Positions 20,810 to 31,010 of a DNA stretch of 64,000 bases are shown in pieces. Source of the stretch: Alphaproteobacteria bacterium (GTDB taxonomy: Bacteria; Pseudomonadota; Alphaproteobacteria; Puniceispirillales; Puniceispirillaceae); NCBI GenBank assembly GCA_009920665.1, contig RFZL01000003.1, forward strand, positions 1 through 64,000, in the 5' to 3' direction. The notes under the pieces are model-generated. The model was not told where the DNA came from, searched no databases, and saw nothing but the letters and a program-made list of their open reading frames with translations. Position 1 is the first letter of the stretch, and every line of letters starts with the position of its first letter. A program made the position numbers and the translations under genes.

Positions 20810-22128
20810 TGCCGACAATGCCGGGCCCGGACGATGCGCGGCGCGCGCATGACGCGCTCACCCGTCTGACGGCGCTGCACCCCAGGCTGATTGACCTCGG
20901 GCTTGGCCGCACCTTCGACCTGCTCGCCAGGCTTGGCGATCCGCATCACCACCTGCCACCGGTGATTCATGTTGCCGGCACCAATGGCAAGGGGTCGGTC
21001 ATCGCGCTGATGCGCGCCATGGCCGAGGCAGCGGGTCTTCGCGTCCATTGCTATGTCTCGCCGCATCTGTGCCGTTTCAATGAACGCATACGTCTTGCCG
21101 GCAGCCTGATCGGCGATGGCGAGCTTGCCGACCTGCTGGAAGAGGTCGAGGCCGCCAATGGCGATATGCCGGTCACATTCTTCGAGGTCACGACCGCCGC
21201 CGCCTTTCTGGCGTTCTCGCGTATCGAGGCCGACCTGCTGCTGCTTGAAACCGGGCTTGGCGGGATGCTTGATTCGACCAATGTCCTGACCGCCCCGGCG
21301 GCCACCATCATCACGCCGGTGGCGCGGGATCACGAACATTTCCTTGGCAGCGACCTTGCCGGCATTGCCGGTCAGAAGGCGGGTATCATGCGCCGGTCAG
21401 TGCCCTGTTTCAGCGCGGCACAGGCAGCAGACGTGATGGCCGCGCTCGAGGCCCATGCCAAGGACATCGGCACCGTAGTGACGGCGATCGGGCGAGACAT
21501 CGCCTGGACGCCGCGCGCCGATGGCGGGATCGACATCGAAACCGGCGCACGCCACCTTCATCTGCCGGCAGCATCGCTTCACGGGCCGCATCAGCAGGCC
21601 AATATGGCGCTTGCCGCATCGGCGCTTGTGACGGTGATGCCGGACCTGGCGGACGAGTCGCTTGCCACCGGTGTCACAAACGCTTCATGGCCCGGCCGGC
21701 TGCAAAGACTTGCCGACGGCCCGCTGACACGGCTTGCCAGCCGTCATGTCTGGGTCGACGGGGCGCATAACGCGCATGGCGCGGACGCCCTCGCCGCCTC
21801 GCTTCCGGCACTCGATGACCGTCAATGGCATTTCATCTGCGGTGCGCTGGACACACGGCCGGCCGATGAATTCCTGCAGCGTATCGCACCGCTCGCGGCT
21901 TCGATCACCTGTCTTGCGATACCGGACCAGCCTGCCAGCCTGACAGCAGAGCAATTGGCCGAGGCCGCGCGGCAGAGCTTTCCGGCGGCGCGCCTTGCCG
22001 CGTCGGTCGGTGGCGCGTTGCAAGCGCTGGCAGACGGCCCCGATGACGGGGGCCTGCCGGTGATGATCTGCGGGTCGCTCTATCTGGCGGGTCACGTGCT
22101 GGCGCAGAATGGCAGCCTTCCGGACTAA
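20809..22128 (+). CDS. folC: bifunctional folylpolyglutamate/dihydrofolate synthase
   Basis: A 439-residue Mur-ligase-fold enzyme that adds glutamate to dihydropteroate and to folates. The P-loop GTNGKGS is at residues 57-63; the Omega-loop region YVSPHLCRFNERI, LLETGLGGMLDSTNV and the C-terminal VDGAHNAHGADAL are diagnostic. It is coupled to accD through a TGATG overlap, a very common pairing. It ends 19 bases before the convergent trxA. Confidence 0.94.
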   Translation: MPTMPGPDDARRAHDALTRLTALHPRLIDLGLGRTFDLLARLGDPHHHLPPVIHVAGTNGKGSVIALMRAMAEAAGLRVHCYVSPHLCRFNERIRLAGSLIGDGELADLLEEVEAANGDMPVTFFEVTTAAAFLAFSRIEADLLLLETGLGGMLDSTNVLTAPAATIITPVARDHEHFLGSDLAGIAGQKAGIMRRSVPCFSAAQAADVMAALEAHAKDIGTVVTAIGRDIAWTPRADGGIDIETGARHLHLPAASLHGPHQQANMALAASALVTVMPDLADESLATGVTNASWPGRLQRLADGPLTRLASRHVWVDGAHNAHGADALAASLPALDDRQWHFICGALDTRPADEFLQRIAPLAASITCLAIPDQPASLTAEQLAEAARQSFPAARLAASVGGALQALADGPDDGGLPVMICGSLYLAGHVLAQNGSLPD

Positions 22129-22147
22129 CAGCGCGCCAGGCAGATGG

Positions 22148-22471
22148 TCAGGCGATGCTGCTGGTGATCCAGGTTTCGAGCTGTGATTTCGGCACCGCGC
22201 CGATCTTTTCGGCAACCACCTCGCCGCCCTTGAAAATCAACAGCGTGGGGATGCCGCGGACATTATATTGCTGCGGGGTCAGCGGATTCTCGTCGATATT
22301 CAGCTTGACGATCGAGATGGCCTCGCCATGCGCCTCGCTGAGCTCCTCCAGCGCCGGCCCGATGGCCTTGCAGGGGCCGCACCATTCCGCCCAGAAATCA
22401 ACAAGCACAGGCCCATCAGCCTGCAGGACGTCGGCAGAAAAATCACTGTCGGTTGTCTTTGTCGTCGCCAT
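22148..22471 (-). CDS. trxA: thioredoxin
   Basis: A 107-residue thioredoxin with the redox motif WCGPCK (Cys31, Cys34) and the cis-proline in GIPTLLIF. The start at 22471 has AAGGGGGC about 9 bases upstream, whereas the longer frame to 22549 adds non-conserved residues. It is a general cytoplasmic disulfide reductase. It follows the addB-addA ORF by 74 bases on the same strand, as is usual in alphaproteobacteria. Confidence 0.95.
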   Translation of the reverse strand: MATTKTTDSDFSADVLQADGPVLVDFWAEWCGPCKAIGPALEELSEAHGEAISIVKLNIDENPLTPQQYNVRGIPTLLIFKGGEVVAEKIGAVPKSQLETWITSSIA

Positions 22472-22545
22472 CGTCAGATGCCCCCTTGAAAGTCGGATTG
22501 GCGGATTGACCCGCCCTCCCAAGGTAGGAGCCACGCCCCGAACCG

Positions 22546-25500
22546 TCAAGGCGTTGACTCACCGGCAAGCGTGGCAAGTGCGGCCGCGCGTGTATCCGGT
22601 GCCACCGCTTCTACCGCCGCCACCTCGGTCCAGATCAGCCATGTCACAATGTCACGCTGCGGATAGATCTGCGCCATCAACGCGCCATAGAGCGCCATCT
22701 GCCTGACATAGGCATCAGGCGTTATGGCCGGCCGCGGCCCGGTCTTGAAATCGCCGATCAACACCCGCTTCGCATCGACATGCAAACGGTCGATCTGGCC
22801 GGCGACACCGACCCCCTGCACCAGGCCGCTAACCGAAATCTCGGCAAGCGCGTCCGGCCCGAACAGCGGCGCAAGTTCCGGCATCGCCAGCACATGTCTG
22901 ACCTCGGCAGCAAGCGCCAGGGCGGGCTCTGCCGGCAACTCCTTCTGCGCCTCGATCATCGCCGTGATGACGGCGTCGTGTCGGGCGGCTGGCAGATGCG
23001 GCAGCACCTCGAACATGCGGTGCGCCAGCCGGCCGCGCGCCAGCGCCGTGGTGGCGGTGGTAAAGCGCATGCCGGGGGCAGTTGCCGCGGTGGCGGCACC
23101 ATCCGGCACCGAGGGCCGCAGCGGACGTGGCGGGCGCGGTTCGGCTGGTGCCATCCGGAACAGCCAGCCGGGAATTTCCCCGGTCTCCTCCTCGCGCGGC
23201 GGGGTCGGCAGACCGGTTTTCACTTCTTCCACCTTGCCCGCGGTTTCGACACGAAGCCCGCCACCCTCGATGCCGGTCACCCCGGGCATGGATTCGATCC
23301 GCGCCAGCAGATGCTCGTAAAAGCTGCCTTCCAGACGCCGGCGACGCGGTGCCTGCCAGCCGCCAATGATGATACCGTCACGGGCCCGGGTCAGCGCGAC
23401 ATAGAGCAGCCTGTTCTCCTCCTCGCGCTCCCGCTGGCTTGCGGCCTCGCGGACGGCGGTGACAAAATCCGGACGCGCCGCGCCGGGCGCCCAATAGACA
23501 AAGCCGCTATCCGGATCGCGCACCAGCTGGTCAGTCACACCGGCCGGTTTCAGCATGTCGGGAAGAACGACCACCGGCGCCTCGAGTCCCTTCGCGCCAT
23601 GGATCGTCATCACCCGCACCTCGTTGGCGGCAGCGCTGTCCATATCACGGCGCACCTCGCCGCCACTGCCACGCAGCTCGGCAAGGAAGGCGGTCAGCGA
23701 CACACCGCCGCCAGCACCGAAACTCTGCGCCAGCCCGAGAAAATGCTCGAGCGTCTCATCAACCGCCGCACCGAGCCGGCGCCGGAAATCCTGCCGCGTC
23801 TCGGTCAGCACCGCGCTGAAAAAGGCGAAAACCGACCGATCATCGGCAAGGTTCCTGAAATGCTGCAGGCGGTCCGCCGCCCGCCCCATCGCGTCGGCGC
23901 CGCCGGCATGCGCCATCAGGCGGGCGTGAAGGCTGCGTTTGCCGCGGTCATGGGCCAGCGTGAAAAGCGCCTCCTCATCCAGCCCGAACAGCGGCGATTT
24001 CAGAACCGCCGCCAGCTGCAGATCATCCTCGGGAAGCAGCATCACATCGCCAAGTGCCAGCAGATCCCTGATCTCGATCTGATCCTCAAGCTTCATCCGG
24101 TCGGCGCCGGCGACCGGAATGCCGGCTTGCTGCAACGCCGCCAGCACCAGCCGGTGATAGCGCCCGCGCTTGCGCAACAGGATCATCACATCGCCGGCCC
24201 GCATGACCCGTCCCGATGGCAGCAGGCGGCTGCCGATCCAGCCGGCGAGCTGTTCGGCCAGCCGGGTCGCCGACAGCGCCGCCGCGTCACGCGGCTGGCT
24301 GATCTCGGGCGGGGCGAATGATGGCAGTACCGGTGCCTCGCTGTCATCGCTGATGACCGGCCAGATTTCGACAAAGCCGCCAGCATCGACGCGGGCCGAC
24401 CGATGCGCCTGGAAGCCCGGCATGCGCGGATCGGTGATGCCGGCAAGGTCAGGCACGGCCAGGTTGACAAGATCAAGCACCGGCCGCGCCGAACGGAAGG
24501 AGACATCAAGTCCGACCTCGCGGAGCGGCGCACGGCGCGACCCGGCGCGCTGCCGCAAATCAAGCCGGTTTTCTCCCATTACCGCCGGATCGGCACCCTG
24601 AAAGGAATAGATTGACTGTTTGAAGTCACCGACCACAAACAGCGTGCGCGGCCTGTCATCGCCCGCCACCGGCTCGAAGAACTCGTCACTCAGCCGGCGC
24701 AGCAGCTGCCATTGCGCCGGGCTGGTATCCTGTGCCTCATCAAGCAGCAAATGGCGGATGCCGTTGTCGAGTTTCCACGCCACCCACTGCGCCGCCTCGC
24801 CATCGGCAAGCATGTTGTTGGTCAGGCTGATCAGATCATCATAGTCAAGCAGCCCCCGCTGCGCCTTCAGCCTCGCATATTCCGCCTCGAACGCGGTGCC
24901 GACCTGATAGAGCGCCATCGTCAACTGCCAGCATCGCAACGCGGCGCGCGCGGCCTGTATCGACATCAACGCGTCCTGCGCCACCTGCTGCACCGCCACA
25001 ATGCCGGGGAAACCCTTCCTGATGCCGGCGTTCGACAGGCTGCGCTCGGCCAGTGGAAGTCCGGCATTGGTGAACAGCGCGTCAATCAACCGGTCGATAT
25101 GGCAGCGGCGCCCGGCCGGTACCTCGCCAAGCCAGGCGGTGATCCGCGCCCCGCGCTTGACCTGCCCGTCAACGCCGCTTGTCTCGAGGGCGATGGCGGC
25201 GGCGCGCAAGCCCTCCTCATCGAGTCCGGACACCACCTCCGCGATCATCGCGTCCAGATCGAGATTGGTATCGACCCCGCATGTATCGGTGAAATGTCGC
25301 TCAAGCTGCTGCAGCAACAGCGGCTCGCCGATGCGATCTTCCTTGGCGAGCAGTTCCTTCAGCACGGTTTCGGCATTGCCCTCGCTCGTCTGCTCGGCCA
25401 GCAGCGCGATGTGCCGCGCGAGATCGGCGCCGGAGCCCATCAGCAGATTGTCGCGCGCCCGGGATTTCAGCCTGGCCTGTTCAAATTCATCCGCAAGTTC

Positions 25501-28500
25501 GGCCTGCGGCATGATCCCGGCCTCGATCGGGAAGCGGCGGAGCACCGACTGGCAGAAGGAATGCACCGTCTCGACACGCGGCCCGTCATCATTGTCCAGT
25601 GTTTCGGCGAACAGGCTGCGTGCCCGCGCCAGCATCGCCTGGGTGGGGGTGGCAATTCCCATACCGGCAAGTTCGGTGCGAAGCAGCTTGCCGCTTGCGA
25701 TCGCCCATTTCGCCAGCTGCGCCGAGATTCTGTTCCGCATTTCAGCGGCGGCGGCCCGCGTATAGGTCACACAAAGAATGCTGTCCGGCGGTGCCCCGTC
25801 CAGCATCAGACGCAGCACCCGGTCGGTCAGCAGCTTCGTCTTGCCGGTTCCCGCATTGGCCGACACAAGGGCCGAGCTGTCGGGGTCGGAGGCCGCCGCC
25901 TGCTGCGCCGATGCCTCGCTGGCCACGGCCGGGTCAAAGCCCGGCGTTACCGGCGTCGCGTCTGCCGGTGCTGTCGGCACGCCGGCACCGACCGGGCCGG
26001 TTTCCCCGATCCGCCATTCATCGACCCGCGCCAGATGGTCATAGAGCGGGAATGCCGCGCCAAGCTGCGGGTCCGGCCGGCTGGCATAGGGCATCGCCGG
26101 GTCATCAAACCGCGCCGCGAGCCGCGCCAGACTGTCCCGCGCCGCGGCGGCATCCCAGTCCGGCGGTTGCACGGGCTTTCGCGACCCGGGCTCGTCTCGC
26201 TTGCCGGTCAGCCGCCAATATTCCATCTCCAGAACGTCCGCCGCCGCGATTCCGGCAAAGCCGCCATGCGCGGCGATCACCGCTTCGGTCACAAGCTGCG
26301 TTCGCCGCCCCTGCGCCACCTCGGCGGCGCTTGGCGCGCGTCCGGTCTTGTAGTCGAGGATGGCGAGACCACCGCCGGTGAAGCGGTCGATCCGGTCGGC
26401 GCGCGCGGTGAATGTCACCGGCCCGTCCGGCGCCTCGACCTCCAGCGCCCCGCGCACCTCGGCATGGCTGTCCTGCAGGCCGGCGCGGCGGCGCACCTCG
26501 GTCTCGACAAACCAGGCTGCCATGGTGCGAAAGGCCGGCCACCAGAAATACCGAACCGTCGGAACCCGCCAGAACGGGTCAAAATGCCGTCGCGCAATGG
26601 CCAGCAATTGATCAAGCGCATCGTCAGGCAGATCACCTCGCGGGTGCGCCACAAGAAAGGCGGCCAGCGTGTCATGGACAAGGTTGCCGCGAAGTGCAGC
26701 GTCGATCGGCCGGTCGATCTCGTCAAGCTGTCGCAGGCCAAGCACCCGTTTCGCATAGAGGCTGTAGGGGTCGGCAATCCAGTCATCAATCTCGGTGGCT
26801 GAAAAACGCCGTGGCCGCGTACTGACGGGCGGTGCCGGACGCGGGCGGGCACAGGGCGTCATCGGCGGCACCGGCGACAGCGCGACAAGCTGGTCACGCC
26901 AGCGCTGGCCATCATCAACGGCCTGTTCGATGCGCAACGCGCCCAACACCGCGCCAAGCCTCTGCAGCCAGCGACTGGGCGTTGTCACCGCATCGCCATC
27001 ACGCAGCGCCCGGGTGATGATCACCTCCGGCGCGGTGGTGGCCATCCAGACATCATGCGCGCTGAGCCCGGTCCGCCAGTTATGCGGCTGCAGGCCGGCG
27101 GCCTGCCGCATCTCGGCATTCATCCAGGGATCGATGTCGGGGCGCGGCGGCCAGTTGCCCTCGTTGAACCCGCCAAGAATCAACCTGTCGGCACTCTGCA
27201 TGCGCGCCTCGACCGGCCCCAGGATGGCCAGGCGGGGATGCGTCTGCCAGCTGCGCCGCACGGTTTTTGACGCCATCAGCTGTGCCAGAATCTGGGGAAA
27301 GGATACCGGATCGGCCGCATAGACCGCGCCATGTTCGGCAAGAGCAGACAGCAGCTGTGCCGCCACTTCGCCATCCTCGCCAGCCCAGAGATGAAGCGCC
27401 CCGTCGGCAAGATCGATGCTCCCGTCAGCCTCGCTTCGCCGCGCCGCGAGCGCCTCGGCGGCGCTGCCGGTCGCGCGCGCCAGCGACGAAAGGTCGGGCG
27501 CCGTGGCCGACCAGGCATCAATCAGCGGGGCCAGCGGGGCGACGACATGCGACTCGAAAAAACCGAGCAACGCCGCATCACCGGCCAACCGGTCCCGGAT
27601 ACCGTCCAACCCTTCCGCCGGCCGGTACCCGCGCAGCGCCGCAAGCTCCAGCGCCCGAAGCTGTGACCTGAAACGGGCTGGCGCCATGCCGCCAGCAACC
27701 AGCGGATGTTTCAGGAATGCCAGCGTCGGAACAGGCGCGAAAGCCTCGGCAATCATGGTGATCATGCTTTGCAGAAAGCCGCCAACAGGACAGGCCGACA
27801 GAGGACGGCCAGCCGAATCATCAACCTCGATGCGCCAGCGTTGCAGCGCCGCGATCACCGCCTCGGCAAGCTGCCGGTCCGGTGTGACAAGCGCCGCCGT
27901 GCGGCCGGGTGTTTCCAGAACCTCGCGCATGGCGACGGCAATCAGCCCTGCCTCCTCGGCCCGCGTGCCGCATTCGACAACCGACATCCCGTCCAGCGCG
28001 TCGCGGCCAAGCTCGGGCCTTGTCGCGGCAAGTTGACGCCAGTCAGCGCTGAGGGCCGCCGGCTTGAAGGCTTCGCGCATCAGTTCACACCGTGGAAGGC
28101 CAGAACCAGCACGGCCAGTTGCCGCCATCCAGGTGGAAATATCAACCACAGTGACACCAAGCGCAGACAGAAGCACCGACAGCTGATGCTGCGGATGGCC
28201 GGCATCGGCCTCGATCTCCCGCCAATGGTCGGCAGCCCCTTGATCGAGGCCGGGCAACACCACATGCCCGTTCGGCAGGGAGGCGACACACGCAATCAGC
28301 TCGCGCGTTGCGGCAAAGGTACCGGTCGATCCTGCCACCACCACCAGCCCCTGCGGCGGTGAGCGGCGCCATGCCTCGCAGCGAAGCCTGATCAGCCTGT
28401 TGCGCCGGTCCCCCGGGTCGAGAACGCCCTGTTCGGCAAGAATGGCCGGCCAGCGGTCAATCAGGATGGTCAGAAGTTTCAGAATATCCTGCCAGTGGCG

Positions 28501-28977
28501 TGAAAACCGTTCAGGAAGAAGACCGGCAAGCTGTTCCGGAGTCGAATCGACATTGCACAGCGCATCGAGAAGCCGCGCCAGCGACTCCGCAAGCTGCATC
28601 GTCTGCGGCGCTGTCGGCGCCACGCCGCCCATCTGGAATCCCTGCAGCAGGCGCGCCAGCCAGAGCTGTCGGCACAGCGTGTCCATGGCTGGAGGCAGCG
28701 CCGCCCCATCCACCGCAAAGCCCAGAATTTCAGGCGAATCCTCCTCGACATCGCCGATCGGTTCGATCCGTGGCAGCAGCGTGGCATCCTCACCCCTGAT
28801 TTCCAGGAACGCCGCCCGAAGCGACAGCGCGGCGCGGCGCGACGGCACCAGAATGGTGGCCCGCGCCAGAGTGTCGGCCGTGCCGGCAAGATCGACGATG
28901 CCGCTGGCAAGCGTCGTGGCAAAAGGCACACCCGCCGGGATAGAATGAAGATTTTGTGCGGGAGCAACTGACGTCAT
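22546..28977 (-). CDS. fused AddB-AddA double-strand break repair helicase-nuclease
   Basis: One uninterrupted ORF of about 2143 residues. Residues 1 to about 1010 match AddB: a degenerate helicase fold without Walker A and a RecB-type nuclease with LDYKTG at 874-879 (Asp875). Residues from about 1030 match AddA: Walker A SANAGTGKTK (Lys1046), VETVHSFCQ, LLLDEAQDTS, VVGDFKQSIYSFQGADP, MTIHGAKGLEAP, LLYVALTRARD, and a second nuclease with GDFKTG (Asp2076). Normally these are two genes. The join (about 1005-1035) is a Pro/Ala/Thr-rich linker with no stop and no Met. Both nucleases and the helicase look intact. The start is at ATG 28977 rather than the TTG at 29007. Role: end resection for recombination, like RecBCD. 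Confidence 0.93.
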   Translation of the reverse strand: MTSVAPAQNLHSIPAGVPFATTLASGIVDLAGTADTLARATILVPSRRAALSLRAAFLEIRGEDATLLPRIEPIGDVEEDSPEILGFAVDGAALPPAMDTLCRQLWLARLLQGFQMGGVAPTAPQTMQLAESLARLLDALCNVDSTPEQLAGLLPERFSRHWQDILKLLTILIDRWPAILAEQGVLDPGDRRNRLIRLRCEAWRRSPPQGLVVVAGSTGTFAATRELIACVASLPNGHVVLPGLDQGAADHWREIEADAGHPQHQLSVLLSALGVTVVDISTWMAATGRAGSGLPRCELMREAFKPAALSADWRQLAATRPELGRDALDGMSVVECGTRAEEAGLIAVAMREVLETPGRTAALVTPDRQLAEAVIAALQRWRIEVDDSAGRPLSACPVGGFLQSMITMIAEAFAPVPTLAFLKHPLVAGGMAPARFRSQLRALELAALRGYRPAEGLDGIRDRLAGDAALLGFFESHVVAPLAPLIDAWSATAPDLSSLARATGSAAEALAARRSEADGSIDLADGALHLWAGEDGEVAAQLLSALAEHGAVYAADPVSFPQILAQLMASKTVRRSWQTHPRLAILGPVEARMQSADRLILGGFNEGNWPPRPDIDPWMNAEMRQAAGLQPHNWRTGLSAHDVWMATTAPEVIITRALRDGDAVTTPSRWLQRLGAVLGALRIEQAVDDGQRWRDQLVALSPVPPMTPCARPRPAPPVSTRPRRFSATEIDDWIADPYSLYAKRVLGLRQLDEIDRPIDAALRGNLVHDTLAAFLVAHPRGDLPDDALDQLLAIARRHFDPFWRVPTVRYFWWPAFRTMAAWFVETEVRRRAGLQDSHAEVRGALEVEAPDGPVTFTARADRIDRFTGGGLAILDYKTGRAPSAAEVAQGRRTQLVTEAVIAAHGGFAGIAAADVLEMEYWRLTGKRDEPGSRKPVQPPDWDAAAARDSLARLAARFDDPAMPYASRPDPQLGAAFPLYDHLARVDEWRIGETGPVGAGVPTAPADATPVTPGFDPAVASEASAQQAAASDPDSSALVSANAGTGKTKLLTDRVLRLMLDGAPPDSILCVTYTRAAAAEMRNRISAQLAKWAIASGKLLRTELAGMGIATPTQAMLARARSLFAETLDNDDGPRVETVHSFCQSVLRRFPIEAGIMPQAELADEFEQARLKSRARDNLLMGSGADLARHIALLAEQTSEGNAETVLKELLAKEDRIGEPLLLQQLERHFTDTCGVDTNLDLDAMIAEVVSGLDEEGLRAAAIALETSGVDGQVKRGARITAWLGEVPAGRRCHIDRLIDALFTNAGLPLAERSLSNAGIRKGFPGIVAVQQVAQDALMSIQAARAALRCWQLTMALYQVGTAFEAEYARLKAQRGLLDYDDLISLTNNMLADGEAAQWVAWKLDNGIRHLLLDEAQDTSPAQWQLLRRLSDEFFEPVAGDDRPRTLFVVGDFKQSIYSFQGADPAVMGENRLDLRQRAGSRRAPLREVGLDVSFRSARPVLDLVNLAVPDLAGITDPRMPGFQAHRSARVDAGGFVEIWPVISDDSEAPVLPSFAPPEISQPRDAAALSATRLAEQLAGWIGSRLLPSGRVMRAGDVMILLRKRGRYHRLVLAALQQAGIPVAGADRMKLEDQIEIRDLLALGDVMLLPEDDLQLAAVLKSPLFGLDEEALFTLAHDRGKRSLHARLMAHAGGADAMGRAADRLQHFRNLADDRSVFAFFSAVLTETRQDFRRRLGAAVDETLEHFLGLAQSFGAGGGVSLTAFLAELRGSGGEVRRDMDSAAANEVRVMTIHGAKGLEAPVVVLPDMLKPAGVTDQLVRDPDSGFVYWAPGAARPDFVTAVREAASQREREEENRLLYVALTRARDGIIIGGWQAPRRRRLEGSFYEHLLARIESMPGVTGIEGGGLRVETAGKVEEVKTGLPTPPREEETGEIPGWLFRMAPAEPRPPRPLRPSVPDGAATAATAPGMRFTTATTALARGRLAHRMFEVLPHLPAARHDAVITAMIEAQKELPAEPALALAAEVRHVLAMPELAPLFGPDALAEISVSGLVQGVGVAGQIDRLHVDAKRVLIGDFKTGPRPAITPDAYVRQMALYGALMAQIYPQRDIVTWLIWTEVAAVEAVAPDTRAAALATLAGESTP

Positions 28978-29034
28978 GCCGTCATCATACAGGCAACACC
29001 GCGCCAAAACGAGGGCTGACAGTTCAAAATCCCG

Positions 29035-29523
29035 TCAGTTCACACCCTGCATCTGGGTATCAATTTCCGTTATTAACGTCTGCCACCGGCCACCACCGGC
29101 AAGCGAGACAGCACGTGTGTCGTTATTGTCCGGGCCAGGGTTGATGGCGACATTCAGCGCGGTGCGTGGCAGATAGGGACCGAGGCGCTGCGCCCATTCA
29201 ACAAGACAGACAGAGTCGATAAAGGCATCCTCGATCCCGAGTTCCAGCGCGTCCTCGGGTGAGTCCAGCCGATAGAGATCAAAATGCATCAGAGACGGGC
29301 CCTCGGCCGGTTCATAGGTCTGCACCAGCGTGAAGGTCGGGCTGGGGATATCGTCTTCCTGCGGGCAGACATGCCGGATAATCGCGCGTGCAAGAACCGA
29401 CTTGCCAGCACCGAGCGGACCATCGAGAGCCACCACATCGCCGGCCTTCAGCCAGCCCGCAATGAAATGACCCAGCCGCTCGGTCGCGGCCGGGTCACGA
29501 AGAGTCAGATCAAGCCGGGTCAT
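29035..29523 (-). CDS. tsaE: tRNA threonylcarbamoyladenosine synthesis ATPase TsaE
   Basis: A 162-residue YjeE/TsaE P-loop protein. Walker A GPLGAGKS is at residues 35-42, SPTFTLVQTYE is the conserved switch, and HFDLYRLDSPEDALELGIEDAF carries the Walker-B-like Asp; VEWAQRLG follows. With TsaB and TsaD it supports t6A37 formation on ANN-reading tRNAs. It lies five bases after ahcY and 57 bases before addB-addA. The sugar kinase and nucleotidyltransferase genes (amgK, murU) often found between tsaE and addB are absent. Confidence 0.92.
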   Translation of the reverse strand: MTRLDLTLRDPAATERLGHFIAGWLKAGDVVALDGPLGAGKSVLARAIIRHVCPQEDDIPSPTFTLVQTYEPAEGPSLMHFDLYRLDSPEDALELGIEDAFIDSVCLVEWAQRLGPYLPRTALNVAINPGPDNNDTRAVSLAGGGRWQTLITEIDTQMQGVN

Positions 29524-29528
29524 CTGGC

Positions 29529-30923
29529 CTAGTAGCGATATTGCTCACTCTTGAACGGCCCCTGCTGTTCGACCCCTATATAGTCGGCCTGGTCGTTGCT
29601 GAGCTGCGAGAGTGTCGCCCCAACCTTGGCAAGATGCAGCGCCGCCACCTTTTCATCGAGATGGCGCGGCAGGGTATAGACCCGGTTCTCATAGCCTGCG
29701 CCTTCGTTCCAGAGCTCCATCTGCGCCAGAACCTGGTTGGTGAAGGATGCCGACATCACAAAGGACGGGTGACCGGTGGCACACCCCAGATTCACCAGCC
29801 GGCCCTTTGCCAGCATGATGATCCGCTTGCCGTCCGGGAATTCGATCTCGTCAACCTGCGGCTTGACCTCTGACCAGTTCATGTTCTGCAAGGACGACAC
29901 CTGGATCTCGTTGTCGAAATGGCCGATGTTGCAGACGATGGCGCGGTCCTTCATGTCGCGCATATGGTCAAGCGTGATGACATCACGGTTGCCGGTCGCG
30001 GTGACGAAGATATCGGCCTTTGGCGCCGCCTGCTCCATGGTCACGACCTCATAGCCCTCCATCGCTGCCTGCAACGCGCAGATCGGGTCGATCTCGGTCA
30101 CCATGACGCGGGCACCGCCCTGGCGGAGCGATGCGGCAGAACCCTTGCCGACATCGCCATAGCCGGCGACGACCGCGACCTTGCCGGCAAGCATCACGTC
30201 GGTGGCGCGGCGAATGCCGTCGACCAGCGATTCACGGCAACCATAAAGATTGTCGAACTTCGATTTCGTCACCGAGTCATTGACGTTGATCGCCGGGAAC
30301 GGCAGGCCACCTGCCTCGGCGAGCTGATACAGCCGCAGAACACCGGTGGTGGTTTCCTCCGACACACCCTTGATGGCATCACGCTGGCTTGTGAACCATC
30401 CGGGGCTGCTGGCAAGGCGGGCATGAATCTGCGCCTTCAGGAATTCCTCTTCCTCGGACGCCGGCGCGGCAAGCACATCCTCACCGGCCTCGGCGCGGGC
30501 CCCAAGCAGGATATACATGGTGGCATCGCCGCCATCATCGAGGATCATGTTGGCAGTGCCGCCATCGGCCCAGTCGAAGATCCGATCGACATATTCCCAA
30601 TATTCGGCCAGCGTCTCGCCTTTCTTGGCGAAGACCGGCACGCCGGCCGCCGCGATCGCCGCCGCCGCCTGGTCCTGGGTCGAGAAAATGTTGCAGGAGG
30701 CCCAGCGGACATCGGCACCAAGCGCCACCAATGTCTCGATCAGAACCGCGGTCTGCACCGTCATATGCAGGCAACCGGCGACGCGCGCACCCTTCAGTGG
30801 CTTGGCCGCCCCGAATTCATCACGAAGCGCCATCAGGCCCGGCATCTCCGTTTCAGCAATGGACAGCTCCTTGCGGCCCCAGTCGGCAAGGCCGAGATCG
30901 GCCACAATATAATCGTTGGACAT
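29529..30923 (-). CDS. ahcY: adenosylhomocysteinase
   Basis: A 464-residue NAD-dependent hydrolase of S-adenosylhomocysteine to adenosine and homocysteine, needed for the methyl cycle. [43 protein letters not shown] (split by its lysines), the NAD-binding [10 protein letters not shown] and the C-terminal KSEQYRY are all diagnostic. The length is normal. No SAH or SAM riboswitch could be recognised in the 87 bases before the start. tsaE follows closely. Confidence 0.97.
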   Translation of the reverse strand: MSNDYIVADLGLADWGRKELSIAETEMPGLMALRDEFGAAKPLKGARVAGCLHMTVQTAVLIETLVALGADVRWASCNIFSTQDQAAAAIAAAGVPVFAKKGETLAEYWEYVDRIFDWADGGTANMILDDGGDATMYILLGARAEAGEDVLAAPASEEEEFLKAQIHARLASSPGWFTSQRDAIKGVSEETTTGVLRLYQLAEAGGLPFPAINVNDSVTKSKFDNLYGCRESLVDGIRRATDVMLAGKVAVVAGYGDVGKGSAASLRQGGARVMVTEIDPICALQAAMEGYEVVTMEQAAPKADIFVTATGNRDVITLDHMRDMKDRAIVCNIGHFDNEIQVSSLQNMNWSEVKPQVDEIEFPDGKRIIMLAKGRLVNLGCATGHPSFVMSASFTNQVLAQMELWNEGAGYENRVYTLPRHLDEKVAALHLAKVGATLSQLSNDQADYIGVEQQGPFKSEQYRY

Positions 30924-31010
30924 CGAACATCCCGTCAGCGGTTTAAATGGAATTCGGTGGTGAAGTATCAGATATCGGGTGGCAAGGGAAGCGGATTGGT
31001 CCGCGACATG

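Noticed and set aside
22546-29007. Longer addB-addA start at 29007
   Set aside because: It is a TTG without a ribosome site; the ATG at 28977 is the better start.
30924-31010. Possible SAH or SAM riboswitch before ahcY
   Set aside because: Only 87 bases are available, and I could not fit the conserved cores or pseudoknot of known SAH or SAM-II aptamers.
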